A DNA stretch of 64,000 nt. Origin: Methanobacterium sp. Lineage in GTDB: Archaea; Methanobacteriota; Methanobacteria; Methanobacteriales; Methanobacteriaceae. Each line of letters starts with the position of its first letter. Position 1 is the first letter of the stretch. A program made the translations under genes and the position numbers. The stretch lies in assembly GCA_012838205.1 (NCBI GenBank), contig DUPR01000024.1:1-64000 (forward strand), given 5' to 3'. The notes below the pieces were generated by a model. That model searched no databases. It saw only the letters and a program-made list of their open reading frames with translations, and was not told where the DNA came from. Positions 20,690 through 28,983 of the stretch are shown one piece after another.

Positions 20690-21059
20690 AGTAGAAGCAA
20701 GGGCAATGGTGCATCCTACTGAAAATCTGAACAAAGTGATTGAGGCCCTTTCCAACATATTTGACTATGATGACTTGTTAATAACTGAAAACCAAGTTAC
20801 TGTGACTGGAAGTTATTCCTCATTGATTTTTTTTAAAGAATTCCTTGAAAAACAACGAATTAGAGACGCTGCACGCAAAATACTCTTAAAGGTGTTAAAT
20901 CAGGATTCTAATAAAATTGAATTTAAAATAAGCAAACAAGCTGCTTTTGCAGGTAAAATTAACTTAGTTGAAGATGATTTATCTCCCCTGGGAGAAATAG
21001 AAGTTATAATTCATACAGAAAATCCAGATGAACTTATTGACTGGTTATGCCCACCATGA
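20679..21059 (+). CDS. Conserved archaeal protein, UPF0201 family
   Basis: A 126-residue protein with no membrane segment, resembling archaeal UPF0201 proteins (CKVEARAMVHPTEN at the start, RIRDAARKILL in the middle). The alternating strand/helix pattern suggests an RNA-binding fold, but the function is unknown. ATG 20679 agrees with the family N-terminus; TTG 20673 has a better-spaced GAGGA and cannot be excluded. It overlaps the UPF0200 gene and is probably translated with it. The stop lies 89 bp from the convergent Dph6-type gene. Confidence 0.8.
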   Translation: MNCKVEARAMVHPTENLNKVIEALSNIFDYDDLLITENQVTVTGSYSSLIFFKEFLEKQRIRDAARKILLKVLNQDSNKIEFKISKQAAFAGKINLVEDDLSPLGEIEVIIHTENPDELIDWLCPP

Positions 21060-21148
21060 AAATTAATTAATATTCATTTTAAGGATCGAAAAGTGAGTTT
21101 TAATTGATCTGGGAAAAAACATTAACTAGTATAAAATTCCCCTAAAAA

Positions 21149-21832
21149 TTAATCTTTATCTTCCAACACTGCATCTTCAATGACTATATACCCATTATCC
21201 CTATTCCAAACCTTCCTATATTTCAATATATTGAGTTTCTTTTTGAATATTGGACCGTTGAGAACCAATGTTTCAGCTTCACCACCTTCGAATGCCAAGT
21301 GGAAACCATATTTTTCATGGAGATCTTTTAACTCTTCCAATAGTTCTTCATCGATTATTCTCCCTAACCATGATTCATCCAGTCCATCTGCAGATACACT
21401 GGTAATCATAACTTCAAATCCTAGCTTGATCACCTCTTTCATATATTCTTCTGGGTCAATGTGCCAGAGTGGGGAATGAGATTCTATTCCTATTTCCTGG
21501 CAGATGTGATCTATACGTGATTTTTGATAATTGGAGGCAATTGCTCCAGTGAATATGGCCCCAACACCCTTATCTTTAAGTTTTAAAAGAGCATTTTGAA
21601 GGTCTTTTAATTCTTCTTCCTTTTTACCCAGGGTTTCAGTTTGCATCAAATTTATTTCCAATGCATTGGAAAGAAGCGGAGTAAGGTGGATATTTGGAAC
21701 ATGAAACATGTAAGAGTGAAGATTGGTTGAAAAAACACTGAGAAGGTATTCCACTTGCCATCCACCCATAATAGCTTTATATGTGGCCATTATGCTATCT
21801 TTACCTCCAGAAAAAAGTATAGCTGCCTTCAT
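21149..21832 (-). CDS. Diphthine--ammonia ligase family PP-loop ATPase
   Basis: A 227-residue adenine-nucleotide alpha-hydrolase of the Dph6 type. It begins KAAILFSGGKDSIMA with the SGGKDS PP-loop, and has the family segments FTGAIASNYQKSRI and FEGGEAETLVLNGP. The expected reaction is the last step of diphthamide synthesis on elongation factor 2. AGGA, nine bases before the second Met codon, supports the start at 21832; the ATG at 21841 sits directly against that site. It is convergent with the UPF0201 gene. Confidence 0.85.
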   Translation of the reverse strand: MKAAILFSGGKDSIMATYKAIMGGWQVEYLLSVFSTNLHSYMFHVPNIHLTPLLSNALEINLMQTETLGKKEEELKDLQNALLKLKDKGVGAIFTGAIASNYQKSRIDHICQEIGIESHSPLWHIDPEEYMKEVIKLGFEVMITSVSADGLDESWLGRIIDEELLEELKDLHEKYGFHLAFEGGEAETLVLNGPIFKKKLNILKYRKVWNRDNGYIVIEDAVLEDKD

Positions 21833-21922
21833 ATCCAACATCCTATTTAATTAAATCGGTAATTCATCTTTAATTCAGTAATTATTATTAAAATTTTTAT
21901 TAAAAATTCTAAAAAAAATTAG

Positions 21923-22726
21923 TTAACTCCCTTTTTTAAGCAAACGACCAATAATTGCTTTTAATCCTTGGAGAATGGTGTCAATGAACATTCCCAATAT
22001 ACCAACAATCGCGCCAAAAAATCCGCAGAATATAATAACATTGTTGTTTGGAGGGAGGGTTTTTTTAAGGGTTTTGATTTCTTTTTCCACCGGACCACTG
22101 ATCCCATTTACTACTACTTCACCTTGAGGTAATTGTCTGACAACATCATCTACCTTTGATGCATCTACCACTACCTTAACTTCGACTATGCTGAATCTGA
22201 TGTCAATACCACTTACCAAGTTCATCCAGTTTTTGAGTTTTTTGATCACGGCGGTGGGGTCACTACCGGGTTCTAATTCAACCATAATCGTTTCATTGGA
22301 AACGATCTTGCCTGAAGTGATGTTGTTAACTGCAGTGGTCATACGTGATTCCAAACTACTTTTCCAGTCACTACTAATATGGGTTGTTTTAACAGTTATC
22401 TTACCACTTTCAACACTTAAAACTCCTGGAATTTCTTTAACATCTGCAATAGCTCGGTTAACATCACTATCTGTAGAAATATTTAATGTAATGACTTCCT
22501 GCTGGTCACTGGATGACATGTAAACAGCGCGGGCCATGTCCGGAAGATCATCATATACTGGTGCAATGAAAAAGGCTCCACCAATCAGACCCACCACAAA
22601 ACCCAAACCGATCACGAATAATAGATTTTTTTTACCGATGAAAGGTGTTAAAAGTGCGGTGGAAAAAACAAAGGCCATGAGAAGAAAAAATAATATAATC
22701 ATTACAATTACAAATAGTGTTTCCAT
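21923..22726 (-). CDS. Membrane protein with large extracytoplasmic domain
   Basis: A 267-residue protein I do not recognise by function. Two hydrophobic helices lie at about residues 3-25 and 33-58, then a soluble domain of about 165 residues with repeated strand-helix units (NISTDSDVNRAIADVKEIPG), and a last hydrophobic segment around residues 230-252. NxS/T sequons in the middle domain suggest it faces outside. It is the last gene of the minus-strand pilin operon and follows the PepSY-like gene after 90 bp. Confidence 0.7.
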   Translation of the reverse strand: METLFVIVMIILFFLLMAFVFSTALLTPFIGKKNLLFVIGLGFVVGLIGGAFFIAPVYDDLPDMARAVYMSSSDQQEVITLNISTDSDVNRAIADVKEIPGVLSVESGKITVKTTHISSDWKSSLESRMTTAVNNITSGKIVSNETIMVELEPGSDPTAVIKKLKNWMNLVSGIDIRFSIVEVKVVVDASKVDDVVRQLPQGEVVVNGISGPVEKEIKTLKKTLPPNNNVIIFCGFFGAIVGILGMFIDTILQGLKAIIGRLLKKGS

Positions 22727-22816
22727 GGTTTCATCTCTGGATAGTCAAGCTTTATCTGTGAATTGTCAAATTTTTCGAAATTTTTGTTATTGAATTAATT
22801 TATAAATAGAGCCATA

Positions 22817-23239
22817 TCAGGTTAGTTTTACAATTTTCCCGGTGTTGACATCAACATAGACTGTTTTTGAAGGTTGGGAACTTTTTGTTAATGGAACGAT
22901 CCAGACAACAACTGTGGTCTGATTTAGCACTATGGTTCCATGCATTGGTTCTGACGCAGAATACCCCGAATATTCAGCTAAAGCTATCTGTTTAGCCTTA
23001 TCCGAAGATATTAAAAAAGTATTATTTTGGCTTGTTTCAGCAGAATTGTTAGATTCGTTAGAATCAATAGAAGGGGGGTTCACCCGTGCAGGTGATGGTG
23101 GTTTGTAAGATTCATTCGCACTGGTTATGTTTGGTTTGGGTTGAAATGGATTATATGCATAAGCTACCAGTATAAAAACCACAACCGCCACAACAATCAG
23201 TGCCTTTTTCTCCCAACCTTCACCTAGATCAATATCCAT
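22817..23239 (-). CDS. Membrane-anchored PepSY-like protein
   Basis: A 140-residue protein with one N-terminal membrane helix (about residues 13-30), a Pro/Ser/Asn-rich linker with sequons, and a C-terminal PepSY-like unit (SSDKAKQIALAEYSG, then VYVDVNTGKIVKL). PepSY units often inhibit or guide proteases outside the cell. It lies in the minus-strand pilin cluster, 39 bp after a QxSxE pilin, so a role in secretion or assembly control is possible. Confidence 0.72.
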   Translation of the reverse strand: MDIDLGEGWEKKALIVVAVVVFILVAYAYNPFQPKPNITSANESYKPPSPARVNPPSIDSNESNNSAETSQNNTFLISSDKAKQIALAEYSGYSASEPMHGTIVLNQTTVVVWIVPLTKSSQPSKTVYVDVNTGKIVKLT

Positions 23240-23278
23240 AGCAATACCTTTTTAATGTTCCAGTATTTTAATGTTTCA

Positions 23279-23701
23279 CTAATTATTTAATTTGAATGAT
23301 ATTTTACCATTTTTGTTTGAGATAGTAACTACTTTGTCAGTAGATGAGCTGGTAACAGTAAAGGTAGTCAGATCGGAGGGGATTACTGGAATATTAATTG
23401 TTTTGCCCTTAAACTTGACATCAACAGAATCAGTAGCATCATTTACAGTGAATGTTGTAGAGGGCACAGTTATGCCTCCCGGAATAGTGAAGTTAGCAGA
23501 ATATCCATTTCCTGCAACATGGACTGCATTTATAGCACTAGCATATTTTTCACCCACAACTCTAGCCTTACCTATATCTGCTGATTGTGTCTGGCTCATT
23601 CCATCAGAAACCAGTGCAAGCATGCCTGCCAAAATAAATAGGACAACAAATGTAATTAATAAAAATTCAGCACTTATTTGTCCTTTTTTGTCCGGATACA
23701 A
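23279..23701 (-). CDS. Class III (QxSxE) type IV pilin
   Basis: A 140-residue pilin. The leader MYPDKKG is followed by QISAEFLLITFVV, so the peptidase should cut before Gln8. The helix reaches about residue 32, and the rest is a strand-rich domain with Thr, Val and Asp. The start is a TTG at 23701: GGTGA lies exactly five bases upstream, whereas longer frames add an unlikely hydrophobic N-terminus. It follows the 360-aa prepilin-like gene by 16 bp, so the two are co-transcribed. Confidence 0.86.
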   Translation of the reverse strand: MYPDKKGQISAEFLLITFVVLFILAGMLALVSDGMSQTQSADIGKARVVGEKYASAINAVHVAGNGYSANFTIPGGITVPSTTFTVNDATDSVDVKFKGKTINIPVIPSDLTTFTVTSSSTDKVVTISNKNGKISFKLNN

Positions 23702-23717
23702 CTTTTTCACCTGTAGA

Positions 23718-24800
23718 TTATGGTTTATTACTATTGTAATTACTTTGCAGCGCGAAACGAGTTTTGTACGTTGATGATAAATAGAAAACAGCACCCCTAG
23801 AATCAAGATAATCATTACCACCAAGCATTATTTTAGTGCCAGCTATTGGAGGTTCTGCAAAGTATTCAATATCTACCGCAGATATGGTCTTTCCTTGGTG
23901 CATGTCACTTAATGGATCGCCCACTACAAACGTGCTCAAACGGGTGTCAGCTTGCTCACCAGCTATTTGACTTCCCTGTAATCTTTCAAAGAAGTTAAGT
24001 CCATTTGGGTTTGGGAAATATTGAGGCATGCCAGGAATTTTCTCAGGATTGCCTGTGCCGTTTAAACAATCTCCTAAGTTCTCAATCTTGACACGATTTA
24101 TGTCTACTCTATCATCAAAGTGGAAAATTAAAGAACCATCATATGCTTTTTCATATTGGGAATAAGGATAAATAGCATTTCTAGTTCTAAAACTGCTCTG
24201 AATCCATATGTAAGGATCTTCCATACCAATAATAGGAGCATAACCCCTTATTTCCGGTAATGTCCCCTCATAAACTTGGCCTTCCTGTTCAACCTTTATA
24301 GGTACCCCTGCTTTCACCACAACATAGAAACCATAAGGGTCACCCTTGCCGTAGGCATCAACTTGGGAAACTTCAATGTCAGACGCTGTGAAAATATTAT
24401 CCATGGTGAAATTAGTAGTATTAATTGGAATTTGTTTATTGTTAATTGAAATATTTCTACCGGTTTCCCGGGACAGTTTACTACAAGAATCAACAACATG
24501 TTCACTTAGTTGACCAGCAACAACTTCTCTGACGTGAAGTTTGCTATCAGTAAGGAAATGTTGTCGGTCAATTACAGTCCTGGTAACATTATAAGCACCC
24601 CACCGCCCTGAATCAGCGGCTCCATACTTTATATAAGTGTAAACAGCAGAAACAGTACCTTCTGTGACATCACTACCTATGGTTATTGTAGAAAATTGAT
24701 TCACCTCATCAACAACATCCCCAAAGGCCACCGCCAATATTATCACCGGTATCATCAGTAATAATGCTACTGGAGTGATGGTATAACCCTTTTCATCCAT
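23718..24800 (-). CDS. Prepilin-like surface protein, 360 aa
   Basis: The N-terminus MDEKG-YTITPVALLLMIPVI resembles a type IV prepilin: short charged leader, Gly at the cut position, then a hydrophobic helix to about residue 25. It lacks the Gln of QxSxE pilins. The remaining 330 residues are an extracellular-looking domain with sequons and Cys pairs. Family unknown to me. The three large prepilin-like genes lie head to tail (26928, 24832, 23718), so minor or tip pilin roles are plausible. Confidence 0.72.
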   Translation of the reverse strand: MDEKGYTITPVALLLMIPVIILAVAFGDVVDEVNQFSTITIGSDVTEGTVSAVYTYIKYGAADSGRWGAYNVTRTVIDRQHFLTDSKLHVREVVAGQLSEHVVDSCSKLSRETGRNISINNKQIPINTTNFTMDNIFTASDIEVSQVDAYGKGDPYGFYVVVKAGVPIKVEQEGQVYEGTLPEIRGYAPIIGMEDPYIWIQSSFRTRNAIYPYSQYEKAYDGSLIFHFDDRVDINRVKIENLGDCLNGTGNPEKIPGMPQYFPNPNGLNFFERLQGSQIAGEQADTRLSTFVVGDPLSDMHQGKTISAVDIEYFAEPPIAGTKIMLGGNDYLDSRGAVFYLSSTYKTRFALQSNYNSNKP

Positions 24801-24831
24801 TTTATCAAATTCCTATTCTTTCATATAAATT

Positions 24832-26922
24832 CTATTGTTTCCATAACTTTAACCGGATGGTAACCGCATTGGGTGTGTTACCAGCAAACAAGGCAGAAGT
24901 ATGCACATCATCGGGATTAATTCCAGGATATTTCTGAAGCAATATAGCTGTAGCATTAGCCATGGCATCTTGAGGATTTCTACCCATCCCTGCAGACCAC
25001 TCATTCTGGATTTGAGGATTTATTACAGCAATCCTGGTACCTGAAAATATGGCAGCATTAGCATCATAATCACCAGACTCCCAAGCATTAGACGGTCCAT
25101 CCACTCTGACTCTTATAGAATAACTTCCCGGTCTGAGTGTATAGTTGCCTGGAGTTGAATCAGGGGTTGTAATTCTGAAAAACCTTTTTTGAGCATCCAA
25201 TTCGGCCAGATCCAAAGAAAATGGTACTGGACCCTGATATAAGATTTGACTTGTGCCATCGTATCGAACCGTGACTTGTCGAGTGTTTAGTCCCACACCC
25301 ATAAACATCATAGCTTTTTGGCTGTCAGTAGTAAGCCCGAAAGACCTGGTTTGTTCTTCAACATTATTACGAGACTGATGACTTCTGAAGGGATAAGTGC
25401 TCCATCTTACCTTATATGGGCTGGTGAAAACCTTAACATACGAATCTTCGACACCACAAAGGTCATAATCTGATGATGGAACATCATCAAACACAGTAAC
25501 CCGAACTTTGTTATTTGCACCTGTTCTTAATTGATCTCCAAGATATATAATCCCCGGAAGGTTACCATAACCATCAGACCGGTCACTGTAAGTAATTCCA
25601 TCCACATTAAAAGAATTGAAAACAGTTCGCCAATTATTGGACTGACTATCCCATACCTCTACCAGAGCACCGTCATTTGCCCCCCAACTGTTAACAACCA
25701 CATAAGCATCTAAAAGGTTAGTATTGGAAGGTATAGGAATGTCACGAACAACACTCACGCCAGTTCCATGACCAGTCCCAGTTACTCCTGGTAAACTAGT
25801 AATTACGAAAGGAATTCCATTGTCAAAACCATGATTTCGGTTCCTCATATTATTCCAAGATATTGCTCGTCTAGAATTAAGATTAGTCAATGTCCCTGAG
25901 TCTAAATCGAATATCCGACCATAACCCCTTCCACTTCCCAATTCTACCTCGTTATACACGGCTAATCCTGCAGCATTCGGGAATGAGTAAGTTTCTTCAG
26001 TAACGTTTTCAGGAATTGTGATATTGGTAGAGTAATCTGCAAGAATGGCAAACCAAGCCATATCATAAGTATTACTGGTACTAGGCCTTGGTATAAATCG
26101 CACATAAAAATTGTTATTGGGTGTTTGCAAATATGAAACCGGTATTGTCCCCAGATAATTATACATTCGAGTAGAGGTAGTGGGTCGAACATTGAGGAAC
26201 ACGAATTCGTTAGAGTTAGCCACAAGCGCAGGTCTGCCGTTTACAACTGTATTAGTCCCATAAGAAGCTCCGTGATGTGAGGATGAACTACCTACCAAAT
26301 ATCTGGCCCCGAATATCCGGGCACCCGCTGGAATAGCAAATGGGATGGTTTGAGCTGAAGAACCTTTACCCCAATACGTATAACTTCGTAACCCATTACC
26401 AGAGTTCCATGGTGAAAAGTTAGTAAGCCAGTTGTGGAAATTCCACACTGTGGTGGTTAGACGGATCTCTTTATTAATGAATTCTACTGGTTCAGATTTA
26501 AACCAAGCACGTCCCCACCATCCTTCCTCAGGACCGGAAATAACCCTTACCCGAGTGGCAATATCTTTACCAAACGATGGAGATTCAGGTTCCCTTGAAC
26601 TATCTGCTGTGACAACATTACCTCCAACATTCATAATCGCCTCGTATCCTATTCCCGGAGGTATTGATGCATGAATTCTCTCCTGTAAAGTATCACGAGC
26701 ATCAGCTGTGGAGCCGTTGGCAGCTTGTACAGAAGCATATTTAAGAGTACCATCTTGTTCCATAGTTTGCAGCACACTGTCTCCAAGAGCCTCCAGATGC
26801 TGGTGATCTTGACCCATGTACACGGGTAGCATGGAGTAGCTTGCCACTGTTGCAGTAAACACTACAACCACTATCAAAGCTAGGGTAGAATCAGCAGTGA
26901 GTATATAACCGTTTTCATCCAT
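24832..26922 (-). CDS. Very large prepilin-like surface protein, 696 aa
   Basis: It starts MDENG-YILTADSTLALIVVV, again a short leader, Gly and a hydrophobic helix (to about residue 30). About 660 extracellular residues follow, rich in Asn, Thr, Ser, Trp and Tyr, with strand-like repeats and several NxT sequons, suggestive of beta-sandwich or lectin-like modules. GGTGA five bases upstream supports ATG 26922, not the GTG at 26940 that overlaps the preceding gene. It could be a tip adhesin or a large minor pilin. No known domain is claimed. Confidence 0.72.
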   Translation of the reverse strand: MDENGYILTADSTLALIVVVVFTATVASYSMLPVYMGQDHQHLEALGDSVLQTMEQDGTLKYASVQAANGSTADARDTLQERIHASIPPGIGYEAIMNVGGNVVTADSSREPESPSFGKDIATRVRVISGPEEGWWGRAWFKSEPVEFINKEIRLTTTVWNFHNWLTNFSPWNSGNGLRSYTYWGKGSSAQTIPFAIPAGARIFGARYLVGSSSSHHGASYGTNTVVNGRPALVANSNEFVFLNVRPTTSTRMYNYLGTIPVSYLQTPNNNFYVRFIPRPSTSNTYDMAWFAILADYSTNITIPENVTEETYSFPNAAGLAVYNEVELGSGRGYGRIFDLDSGTLTNLNSRRAISWNNMRNRNHGFDNGIPFVITSLPGVTGTGHGTGVSVVRDIPIPSNTNLLDAYVVVNSWGANDGALVEVWDSQSNNWRTVFNSFNVDGITYSDRSDGYGNLPGIIYLGDQLRTGANNKVRVTVFDDVPSSDYDLCGVEDSYVKVFTSPYKVRWSTYPFRSHQSRNNVEEQTRSFGLTTDSQKAMMFMGVGLNTRQVTVRYDGTSQILYQGPVPFSLDLAELDAQKRFFRITTPDSTPGNYTLRPGSYSIRVRVDGPSNAWESGDYDANAAIFSGTRIAVINPQIQNEWSAGMGRNPQDAMANATAILLQKYPGINPDDVHTSALFAGNTPNAVTIRLKLWKQ

Positions 26923-26927
26923 AAGAA

Positions 26928-27851
26928 TCACCTTGTCCACACATATAATACATACTTGGCCTTAACTCCGTGAATATTTTCAGGATTAATATCTTGACTT
27001 GGGGTTCCTTTTGGTACTCGGATGACATAAACATTCATCGTATCTCCAGGAGATCCTGCAAGTCGTGTCTGAATTCGGTTCTGTTGTAAAGTTTCTCCGT
27101 TTTTTAATTGTTGAATCACAGGATCAATATAACGTATCAATGGTGGAGATGACGGAAATTCACTAGTTGGAACAACCCTTTGGTTGCCAGTGACTCCATT
27201 AATCTCAACCCATCCTGAACTGACTTTGTCGGAATTATCAACATAAACATAATAATCAAATGCATCAAGATAAGCCCTATTAGTTGGAAAATACTCGGTA
27301 AGAGTTATTGGGGACTTTGTAAGTCTTATATTTTTTAATTCTGCAACAATATCAAATTCAGATATTGAAACTATCCGTTCGACCGCTACCACATCAGGAG
27401 CATCCTCTCTAGTTTTAGTGTTACCTACGCTGTTAAGGTCTCGTATAGTTTTGCCAGTTTTCAACGTAGTAATTAATAATTGAAAACTGTACTGATTACC
27501 TAACATACTTTGAACATTTGCAGGTGTGATGGCCCCAACCTTGTCCGTTGATAAAACGTACTCAAGAGGTAATTTATTACTACTATCGTACTTAGCCAAG
27601 CCCACAGATTTTACTTGAGAAGCACCCCGGGTCTCCCAATCATAAGGAGTACCTGATGTTTTTAAAAGAGCATTGCTGGTATCCTGAGCAGAACGTTCCA
27701 TTGAACTTCGGTAAACGACATCCTGCGTATCAAACATAATATTGCCCATATTAGCAGCAACTAAACCCAAAATGATGGTTATTGGAATTAGAGCCAGTAA
27801 TAAGTCAAGCGAAAATGCTAAACCTCTTGAATCTTTTTTAAATAATTTCAG
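26928..27851 (-). CDS. Prepilin-like surface protein, 307 aa, CTG start
   Basis: First gene of the minus-strand operon. The reading frame from the upstream stop codon contains no ATG, GTG or TTG before a needed N-terminal segment: a charged KLFKKDSRG leader, then LAFSLDLLLALIPITIILG as the membrane helix. CTG 27851 begins this segment and has AAAGGAG ten bases upstream, so I place the start there. The first conventional start (TTG 27770) would delete the helix. The C-terminal 270 residues are soluble. The stop lies 5 bp before the next gene. Confidence 0.7.
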   Translation of the reverse strand: MKLFKKDSRGLAFSLDLLLALIPITIILGLVAANMGNIMFDTQDVVYRSSMERSAQDTSNALLKTSGTPYDWETRGASQVKSVGLAKYDSSNKLPLEYVLSTDKVGAITPANVQSMLGNQYSFQLLITTLKTGKTIRDLNSVGNTKTREDAPDVVAVERIVSISEFDIVAELKNIRLTKSPITLTEYFPTNRAYLDAFDYYVYVDNSDKVSSGWVEINGVTGNQRVVPTSEFPSSPPLIRYIDPVIQQLKNGETLQQNRIQTRLAGSPGDTMNVYVIRVPKGTPSQDINPENIHGVKAKYVLYVWTR

Positions 27852-27900
27852 GAAAACCCCTCTCCTTTATCTGCATTCAATATTCATTATGAAATTACAT

Positions 27901-27910
27901 ATAATATAAA
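27901..27910 (-). promoter_or_regulatory. TATA-like promoter of the pilin operon
   Basis: On the minus strand the sequence TTTATATTAT lies 50 bp upstream of the CTG start of the first operon gene. The position would give a leader of about 25 nt containing the AAAGGAG site. Confidence 0.5.
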
Positions 27911-28080
27911 CTAATTATTACTGTGTTAATATAGTATTCTATAAATTGTGTATACTATAGATTAATTTGTTTTTTTAACTATATAACTTTTTGAATTAAT
28001 AATACTCAAATCATGATATATACTTTAATAAAGATGAAGAATATTATGATAATATACTATATTATTTATTAGATGCGAAG

Positions 28081-28090
28081 ATATATTTAA
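28081..28090 (+). promoter_or_regulatory. TATA-like box of pilin gene 28162
   Basis: ATATATTTAA lies about 25 bp before the centre of the inverted repeat at 28096-28118, so transcription would begin inside that repeat. It is the best-placed TATA candidate in this AT-rich stretch, though others exist. Confidence 0.45.
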
Positions 28091-28095
28091 GTACG

Positions 28096-28118
28096 AAGTT
28101 TACAAAAAATGTAAACTT
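28096..28118. promoter_or_regulatory. Perfect inverted repeat, operator candidate
   Basis: Arms AAGTTTACA and TGTAAACTT (9 bp each, perfect) are separated by five A. The site lies just after the TATA-like box and 44 bp before the pilin ATG, where a bound repressor would block initiation. It could also fold as a small hairpin in the leader. The same repeat is not seen before the other pilin genes. Confidence 0.5.
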
Positions 28119-28161
28119 TAGTTATTATAAAATAAAGCAGATACAAAAGGAATTGATTCCC

Positions 28162-28503
28162 ATGGATGAAAAAGGACAATTATCAGTAGAAGTAATCCTT
28201 TTTGTAGCTATAATCCTATTTATTGTGCTTGGGGTTGGCGTTTTTGTTAATGAGCAAAGCGTGAAAAATAGTATTGCAACTGCAGTTAGATTTGGAGCTG
28301 AAAACGGCACAACTGAAATGGGGATTAGCAATCCCGGAACTTTACCAGTTAAAGTCAATGGTATCCAAATGGATGGAACCAAAAAGGTTACTATACATCT
28401 TTCGCGTGAAGTGAATCCCAGTGAAAAAAATACGATCTTAAAAAGTGTGCAAAGATCCCTTAGTTCACAAGGATATAGTGGTATAACAGTATCTATAAGT
28501 TAA
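28162..28503 (+). CDS. Class III (QxSxE) type IV pilin, short
   Basis: A 113-residue pilin. The leader MDEKG is followed by QLSVEVILFVAIILF, so cleavage before Gln6 is expected. The hydrophobic helix reaches about residue 30. The C-terminal domain is small (about 80 residues) and ends in strands. ATG 28162 is chosen because AAGGA lies about ten bases upstream and the leader matches the sibling pilins. It diverges from the minus-strand pilin operon, with the candidate operator between. Confidence 0.86.
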   Translation: MDEKGQLSVEVILFVAIILFIVLGVGVFVNEQSVKNSIATAVRFGAENGTTEMGISNPGTLPVKVNGIQMDGTKKVTIHLSREVNPSEKNTILKSVQRSLSSQGYSGITVSIS

Positions 28504-28641
28504 ATCATACACAAACAAACACGGGATCAAAACAATTACAAATCACTACTTAAAAAATGAATAAAAATCATATCAAGGGATATAACTAAGCATATGAGCA
28601 TTCTAACAGTATTTTATCAAATGTTATCGTAGGCGATGTCC

Positions 28642-28863
28642 ATGGATGAAGATGTAACAATAAGCAAACCAAAAAGTTCCAAACCCGATAAAAAAAGAAA
28701 CATAAATATGTGGGGCCTTTACTTCAGCTTATTCTTTATCATAGTTGGTCTGGTCTGGTATGGTGTTAATATGGGAATAATACCCATCACTTTCCTCCAG
28801 GAACAAGCAGGCCCTATCTTGTTGGTTATAATTGGAATTATTATTCTCATTAAATCATTTTAA
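28642..28863 (+). CDS. Small two-helix membrane protein
   Basis: A 73-residue protein with a charged N-terminus (about 20 residues, Lys/Ser-rich) and two hydrophobic helices (about 24-44 and 55-72) joined by a short loop with Gly and Pro. This resembles LiaI/DUF5668-type small membrane proteins; no function can be given. AGGCGA five bases before ATG 28642 makes it likelier than ATG 28636. It follows a pilin gene by 138 bp. Confidence 0.65.
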   Translation: MDEDVTISKPKSSKPDKKRNINMWGLYFSLFFIIVGLVWYGVNMGIIPITFLQEQAGPILLVIIGIIILIKSF

Positions 28864-28983
28864 TCCAAATTGCTTTGGAAAAAATTTATAGAAATGTATG
28901 ATTTAGTATTTCCATCACTTTGATTGAATGAAAAAAATATTAATAAAATTTTAATTTTTATTCTATGAATTTGAGGTTTTAAT

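Larger units (their letters stand above)
27852..28161. other. Divergent intergenic region of two pilin units
   Basis: The 310 bp between the minus-strand prepilin-like operon and the plus-strand QxSxE pilin are very AT-rich. They hold a TATA-like box for each direction and a perfect 9-bp inverted repeat near 28107. I see no gene here. Confidence 0.6.

Noticed and set aside
23292..23774. Plus-strand open frame of 160 codons
   Set aside because: It is antisense to the QxSxE pilin 23279-23701, which has a proper leader and ribosome site.
26928..27770. TTG 27770 as start of the 307-aa protein
   Set aside because: It would remove the charged leader and most of the membrane helix that are encoded directly upstream in frame.
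27852..28161. CRISPR leader or origin of replication in the AT-rich gap
   Set aside because: There are no direct repeats or spacers and no origin-type repeats or Cdc6 gene; only one inverted repeat and promoters are seen.
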